Of a DNA stretch of 62,430 nt, positions 58,270 through 62,430 are shown piece by piece; position 1 is the first letter of the stretch; the number at the start of each line of letters is the position of its first letter. Both the position numbers and the translations under genes were made by a program. Below the pieces are notes generated by a model, which was given only the letters and a program-made list of their open reading frames with translations, ran no database searches and was not told where the DNA came from. The DNA is from Candidatus Rifleibacteriota bacterium (GTDB taxonomy: Bacteria; Muiribacteriota; Ozemobacteria; Ozemobacterales; Ozemobacteraceae): the NCBI GenBank assembly GCA_018818125.1, contig JAHISQ010000141.1, positions 1 to 62,430 on the forward strand. Reading direction: 5' to 3'.

Positions 58270-60933
58270 TTAGTTTTTCACGTCATTGGCTACTTTATAG
58301 GTAATAGCAAGATTACCGAGAATAGTTGCGAGATTCGAAAATTCCTTGAGCTTGTCAGGCCTTACCAGTCTTGGTTTCGGCGGCACCAGAATAATGTCGC
58401 CACGTCCGATCCTTCTTACGTTGCGCATTGCCATGACCTCACCGTTGGCCTTAACAATAACGGTGCGACGATGGTCAGAATGTGCCGAAAAACCGCCAGA
58501 CCGGTTAATGTAATAACCGGCATCACGATTGTTGTTGTAGAGAATAGTAGTCGGGTTAACCACCGCACCCAGAACAGATACCGTTTTTGGCATTATCGGA
58601 ATCGTGATCTGATCGCCGTCAAGCAGTGCCAGATCTTCAAATTCTCTGGCCTTGCCGCTTAAAATTTCTCCGAGAGGAATCGGAATACGCATCATCTGTC
58701 TGTCATTAATGCGTGAGCGCATTTCGATGTCGCCAAAGCCAGAAGTTTCTTTTTCGGCAGAGCTTTTAGCCACCGACTGGTCAGATGAAGACCTGTTAAA
58801 AGTAACAATCTGCTGAGCAACAGTATCGCCAGAAACAGCAGATTTGACATTTCCGGCAGCCTCCAGCTTTGCACCGGATCTCAAGAGATCTGCCCGCAGA
58901 TCGAGAGTCGCCTGGCGGAACATTTCTTCCTGAACATTTTCGGCGGTTTCGAGCTGTTTGTCGGTGGTGAGATGCTCTGTGCGCCGCATGAAGACAGTGC
59001 CGTCAGCAAAGGCATCAGAGGTCAGTCCACCCGCACGTTCGATCAGGCTCGAAAGTTTTTCGCCACGGTGCTTAAGAGCATAAGGCCCGGGTCGGCGCAC
59101 CTGCCCTTTGATAAGTACAACCTCCGCCTCGAGCAATGTGTCTCCTCTTGCCTGAACGCTGACACGATCGAGCGGCTGCAGACTGATATTATCGGTTGAG
59201 TCTGCGTGAACCAGTGCGTTACTGGCATTGGCGGCTATAATTTCATTGTTGCGACCAGTGCCGGCACGGGCAACCTCAACATCGCCAGAGGCATCAATGG
59301 ACAGCCCACGGGCATTCATAACCAGATCTACCAGCTTCATGCCATCTCGATAAACATACTGGCCGGGACGCCGCACGGCACCATCAATATTAACAAACCT
59401 GGTCTCGGCGACCACATCTCGCTCGGCGAGAAGCGTTACCAGGTCGAGCGGCTGCAATTCAAGATTCTGCTCCTTATCATCGAGCAACGCAAATTTAACG
59501 TTGAAGGCGAGCTGCTCTTCCTTGCCAGCAACAGACTTACGGATTATCTGGCCATGTTCGAGACTGGTTTCTTCTTTAACAATTCCACCAGCCCGCGCGA
59601 TGAGATCAGAAACTCGCATTCCTGCTACCCAGGCATATTCACCGGGTCGAGTTATCGAACCTTCTATAGCAACCTGGTTGCCAACCTTCTCGATGGCACG
59701 CTCCACAATAACGTCATCGCCATTCATCAGCATGAATCTTTCGAGCTCGGCCTGGTCATTGAGACTTATATCATAAGTCTGACGACGCTTGTCGCCGCTC
59801 CAACGGGTTACTTTGACTCTGCCTGAATAAGCACGCGCCTGCACGTTTCCGGCCATCAGCAGGCTCTGAGCCAACGAAGTATTTTCTTTGATCTCATAAA
59901 TCGCCGGACGGGTCACCATTCCGCTGATACTGACCTGAGCACTGACCGTTGGGACAAAAACTGTATCACCATTAGTCAGAGGAATATCCTGGCTGCGGTC
60001 GCCAGAAAGCAGATAACGGTATAAGTCGATTTCTTTTGCGTTGCCAGAATCATCCAGCACTTTGATAAGGCGCATAGAACCACGTTCTGTCGGGCCACCG
60101 GCCTGATAAAGGGCGGTAAACGCTGTTGCCAGGCCTGAAGCGGTCATAGCACCAGGCTTTTCGACCTCACCTACCACGAAAATCTGAATTGTGCGCACTT
60201 TGGTCAGCGTTACCTGACCCTTGAAATGCTTAAATTTATCAGAAAGTCGGCCAAGCACGGTCTGTTCGAATTCTCCGACAGTATGTCCGGAAACAGCTAG
60301 AATACCGAGTATTGGCACATAAACCTGGCCTTCCGGGTTTACCTGAACATCATAAACGGTTTCATCGCCCAGATCTGACCAGACAATCATCTTTAGACCA
60401 TCACCAGGCCCGAGCTGATAATTAGATGGTGTGGCACCGGTAAAAAGAGTTGCCTGAGCCATTTCACCTTCGTCAAAAAAGGCTTTGCCAAATTTTTCGA
60501 GAATTATTTCTGAACCCAGTCGCTTATGCACTTCATCTTCAATTTCGCTCTCGGGCACTTGCTCCTTGCGCTCCTGGTTGCGCCCCTTCAGCTCATTAAA
60601 ACGCCTTTTTGTCATTTCTTCCCGTGTTAACGAAGTCTCAACAGACTTTTCTTTTACTACTTCCTGACGGGTCTTTTCGTAAAGCGACCTTTGCAGCTGT
60701 TGCAAACGCCACTTGTAGTATTCGCCGCTTTTTTTGTCGATTGCACCAGAGTCTGTCTTCGGCAAATTTGCCTGGGCCTCAACGTCTGTTAAAGACTGGC
60801 CAGTGTGGTCAAGAACCGAAGGCCTTGCTGTTTCCCCGGAACCGCCAAAGCGGCTTCCCTGAAACGGGCTTTGCGCCCAAAGACCTGAAGCGGTGAATAA
60901 TACCAAAATACAAAGCGTGACAAAACGTTTCAT
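58270..60933 (-). CDS. polysaccharide export protein with six SLBB domains (Wza/KpsD-like)
   Basis: 887 residues. Signal peptide about 1-21 (ending LWAQS), without a lipobox Cys. A charged helical region (about 75-140) precedes the Poly_export domain (about 172-250, NYQLGPGDGLKMIVW). Then six SLBB-type repeats, each with a V-G-x-V-x-R-P-G-like turn: VGEVEKPG, ISGMVTRPA, IEGSITRPG, IDGAVRRPG, IKGQVRRPG and VLGAVVNPT. Outer-membrane or periplasmic channel for polymer export. No capsule synthesis genes are in the window. A 117-base gap to yraN holds no gene. Confidence 0.93.
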   Translation of the reverse strand: MKRFVTLCILVLFTASGLWAQSPFQGSRFGGSGETARPSVLDHTGQSLTDVEAQANLPKTDSGAIDKKSGEYYKWRLQQLQRSLYEKTRQEVVKEKSVETSLTREEMTKRRFNELKGRNQERKEQVPESEIEDEVHKRLGSEIILEKFGKAFFDEGEMAQATLFTGATPSNYQLGPGDGLKMIVWSDLGDETVYDVQVNPEGQVYVPILGILAVSGHTVGEFEQTVLGRLSDKFKHFKGQVTLTKVRTIQIFVVGEVEKPGAMTASGLATAFTALYQAGGPTERGSMRLIKVLDDSGNAKEIDLYRYLLSGDRSQDIPLTNGDTVFVPTVSAQVSISGMVTRPAIYEIKENTSLAQSLLMAGNVQARAYSGRVKVTRWSGDKRRQTYDISLNDQAELERFMLMNGDDVIVERAIEKVGNQVAIEGSITRPGEYAWVAGMRVSDLIARAGGIVKEETSLEHGQIIRKSVAGKEEQLAFNVKFALLDDKEQNLELQPLDLVTLLAERDVVAETRFVNIDGAVRRPGQYVYRDGMKLVDLVMNARGLSIDASGDVEVARAGTGRNNEIIAANASNALVHADSTDNISLQPLDRVSVQARGDTLLEAEVVLIKGQVRRPGPYALKHRGEKLSSLIERAGGLTSDAFADGTVFMRRTEHLTTDKQLETAENVQEEMFRQATLDLRADLLRSGAKLEAAGNVKSAVSGDTVAQQIVTFNRSSSDQSVAKSSAEKETSGFGDIEMRSRINDRQMMRIPIPLGEILSGKAREFEDLALLDGDQITIPIMPKTVSVLGAVVNPTTILYNNNRDAGYYINRSGGFSAHSDHRRTVIVKANGEVMAMRNVRRIGRGDIILVPPKPRLVRPDKLKEFSNLATILGNLAITYKVANDVKN

Positions 60934-61051
60934 GCGATCACCTGTATATAAATTTTTTACTTAATCGACCATTTGCCTGCTTGAGTTAACTATAAACATG
61001 CAGCGATACATCTTATTTCAGGCATCTCGCAGAGTCAAGCTGCAATGCACA

Positions 61052-61426
61052 CTATTCACCGACGCGAAAAGCGTCAGGAATGTATTGGATCCTGGCTTTG
61101 CCGTTCGCAGGCAAGAGCACGCCGACTGCGTCGAAACGGCAGCAGATGTCGGCACTGACCTTCTTGTGAGCCAGATACTGACGCGCGCATTTTTCGATCT
61201 GGCGACGTTTTTTATAATCTATGGTTTCGAGGGGGCTGCCATGGGTGGCGACGCTTTTGCAGCGCACTTCGACAAAAACCAGAACACTGCCATCAGACAT
61301 GATCAAGTCGATTTCGCCGCCGCGCCAGCGGTAGTTGCGGCACACCAGTTTCATACCGAGTTCTTCGAGGTGCGTCAATGCGAGACTTTCACCCTGGTTT
61401 CCCAGTTGTTTTCTGCTATCGCTCAT
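61052..61426 (-). CDS. UPF0102 family protein YraN
   Basis: 124 residues with LGNQGESLALTHLEELGMKL, GGEIDLIMSDGSVLVFVEVR and DYKKRRQI, the UPF0102 nuclease-like pattern with the Glu-Asp-Glu/Val-Lys metal site. Function is not firmly known. Start overlaps the stop of the FlhB-like gene by four bases. Confidence 0.93.
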   Translation of the reverse strand: MSDSRKQLGNQGESLALTHLEELGMKLVCRNYRWRGGEIDLIMSDGSVLVFVEVRCKSVATHGSPLETIDYKKRRQIEKCARQYLAHKKVSADICCRFDAVGVLLPANGKARIQYIPDAFRVGE

Positions 61427-61716
61427 GACCGGTTACGCTGATCAAGCATATAGAGCTGCGCCAGAATCTCAGCCATTGCGCTCCAGAGTTCTGGTGGAAT
61501 CTCAATTCCGACCGGTATTTTGGCCAGCGATTCGGCAAGCACTTTTTCTTTACGCAATGGCACTTTGTGCTCTTCGGCCATCTCAACGATCTGTCTCGCC
61601 AGCCAGCCGCGCCCGGAAGCGACAATTTTTGGAGCCTCGCCCGCCGCGCCGAAAGCATATTTAATCGCTACCGCAACATCGTCATACTTTATATCGAGCC
61701 GTTTTTTAGCTGTCAT
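61423..61716 (-). CDS. FlhB C-terminal domain-like protein (YlqH type)
   Basis: 97 residues with AVAIKY, APKIVASGRGWLARQIVEMA, VPLRKEKVLAESL and the IPVGIEIPPELWSAMAEIL segment, matching the cytoplasmic part of FlhB after its NPTH site. It lacks membrane spans and the NPTH cleavage site itself. In other bacteria such a protein is encoded after a FliK-like gene, exactly as here. Role unclear. Confidence 0.88.
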   Translation of the reverse strand: MTAKKRLDIKYDDVAVAIKYAFGAAGEAPKIVASGRGWLARQIVEMAEEHKVPLRKEKVLAESLAKIPVGIEIPPELWSAMAEILAQLYMLDQRNRS

Positions 61717-62430
61717 TATGCCCTCAAATCGATGCGGCCAGGTTTTTGCGCCGGCTCACAAGCTTCTTCGGCGCTGCTGAAAAAATCCTGCAACAGGCGC
61801 ACCTTGCCGACAGTAAAGCGTAACTGCTCCCATTGCTGATCAGCCAGTTGTTCTTGCAGCATCGGAAAAATAGTGCGCACCTGCTCGATCACAGTTTCTT
61901 CGACGCCAAAATGCACCCATAGATTCTTTTTGAGCTGATGCAGCGCGACCTCAACCTGCCCAAGCGATGGTGGACACACCAGCAATCGCATACTGAAGCC
62001 CTGTTCCGGGTCGTTTCCGTCCGGGATAAAAGCTTCGCCTTCAAGCGTATCAGGCAGATCCTGGTCTTGCCAGAACAACGGCCACTGGAAATACATGCGT
62101 GCCTCGTTGGCACCCTCGGCCTGGCGTGTCAGCATTTCCTGCAGCTGCAGACTGGCGACAAAATCCTCTACCCCATCGCCTGGCAGCAGCCCTGCTGGTC
62201 TGGCGCCGGCCATGCCCTCTTTTACCAACTGTTGCAGTGCTTGCATGAGACGACCCTGACTCCATGATTCACGCAAGCCCGCCAGCATAGATTTTTCGAG
62301 GCCGGCAAACAGCGCAGCAAACTTGAGATTGCCGCCAAGATAATCGCGCAACAGCGAAAAGCCCGATGCTGGCAGTTTTTTTGCCAGAAGCAGCGCGATA
62401 ACATTGGCGTTAAGGCGATTTAGCGTAGTA
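61716..62430 (-). CDS. flagellar hook-length control (FliK)-like protein, partial
   Basis: The frame remains open to the window end without a stop, so the start lies beyond 62430. The visible 238 residues end with a FliK C-terminal-like region: FSMRLLVCPPSLGQVEVALHQ (shown in parts: RLLVCPPSLGQVEVAL) and LWVHFGVEE, then a helical tail. A TTG at 62351 is only an apparent start because the frame is open upstream. Next to the FlhB-C-like gene (one-base overlap), this matches the ylqG-ylqH pair of other bacteria. Confidence 0.82.
   Translation of the reverse strand, partial: TTLNRLNANVIALLLAKKLPASGFSLLRDYLGGNLKFAALFAGLEKSMLAGLRESWSQGRLMQALQQLVKEGMAGARPAGLLPGDGVEDFVASLQLQEMLTRQAEGANEARMYFQWPLFWQDQDLPDTLEGEAFIPDGNDPEQGFSMRLLVCPPSLGQVEVALHQLKKNLWVHFGVEETVIEQVRTIFPMLQEQLADQQWEQLRFTVGKVRLLQDFFSSAEEACEPAQKPGRIDLRA

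Noticed and set aside
1..62430. CRISPR arrays, rRNA or insertion sequences
   Set aside because: No regularly spaced direct repeats, rRNA-like stretches or transposase motifs were seen on reading the window.

Overview
The window is one continuous stretch of bacterial chromosome. It begins inside the last genes of a prophage and ends inside a flagellar hook-length-control-like gene. The host is not identified by any marker I can read with certainty. It looks like a Gram-negative-type cell: it has a secreted polysaccharide-export protein with SLBB domains, a lipoprotein solute receptor and an anhydromuramate kinase. Several genes start with TTG or GTG, and many genes are packed with ATGA or 1-base overlaps. 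The many prepilin-like, SpoIIE-phosphatase and large membrane-sensor genes are reminiscent of Candidatus Riflebacteria/Ozemobacteria or another deep-branching lineage; that placement is inference only.

Layout. (1) 1-2870: the late end of a prophage. It holds a tail-type protein end, many very small membrane or secreted proteins, an M15 peptidase endolysin, two overlapping small genes and a strong terminator. It abuts the 3' end of a tRNA-Arg(CCT) gene (2935-3008, minus), a classic integration site. (2) 3102-13947: a secreted pilin-like protein, a TPR protein, then a tightly coupled run of a four-TM GGDEF sensor, two prepilin-like proteins, a membrane SpoIIE-type phosphatase with one altered motif and ispG, followed by a secreted beta-propeller-like protein. 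(3) 14044-22387: a tandem GATase-like secreted protein, a sugar ABC transporter without its ATPase, a DHH phosphoesterase, a TPR protein and an unknown membrane protein; then anmK on the other strand. (4) 23789-31926: recA with its terminator, two SpoIIE phosphatases of identical length (956 aa) facing each other with overlapping 3' ends, and a DUF368/PopT lipid-carrier transporter. (5) 31947-33602: a peptide-type ABC receptor. (6) 33957-41478: the conserved translation operon rimP-nusA-infB-ylxP-rbfA-nrnA-truB-ribF with a recognisable promoter and leader hairpin. (7) 41512-45146: a hydrolase and polA on the minus strand. (8) 45422-56838: a glycogen-debranching-type enzyme, a complete F-type ATP synthase operon (atpZ-I-B-E-F-H-A-G-D-C), then a GH13 enzyme and YjbQ coupled to atpC. 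(9) 56905-62430, minus strand: an ATP-cone/uridine-kinase fusion, a six-SLBB polysaccharide export protein, YraN, a FlhB C-terminal-like protein and a FliK-like protein.

How the parts connect. The strongest biological signals are as follows. The ATP synthase c subunit carries the Gln/Glu-Ser sodium-binding signature, which suggests a Na+-coupled enzyme. Three large receptors share one scaffold (four membrane spans, two external sensory regions, HAMP) but differ in output: one makes c-di-GMP and two are SpoIIE phosphatases. Glucan-metabolising enzymes bracket the ATP synthase genes. Uridine kinase is fused to the ATP-cone regulatory domain known from ribonucleotide reductase. No CRISPR array, rRNA or insertion sequence was seen.
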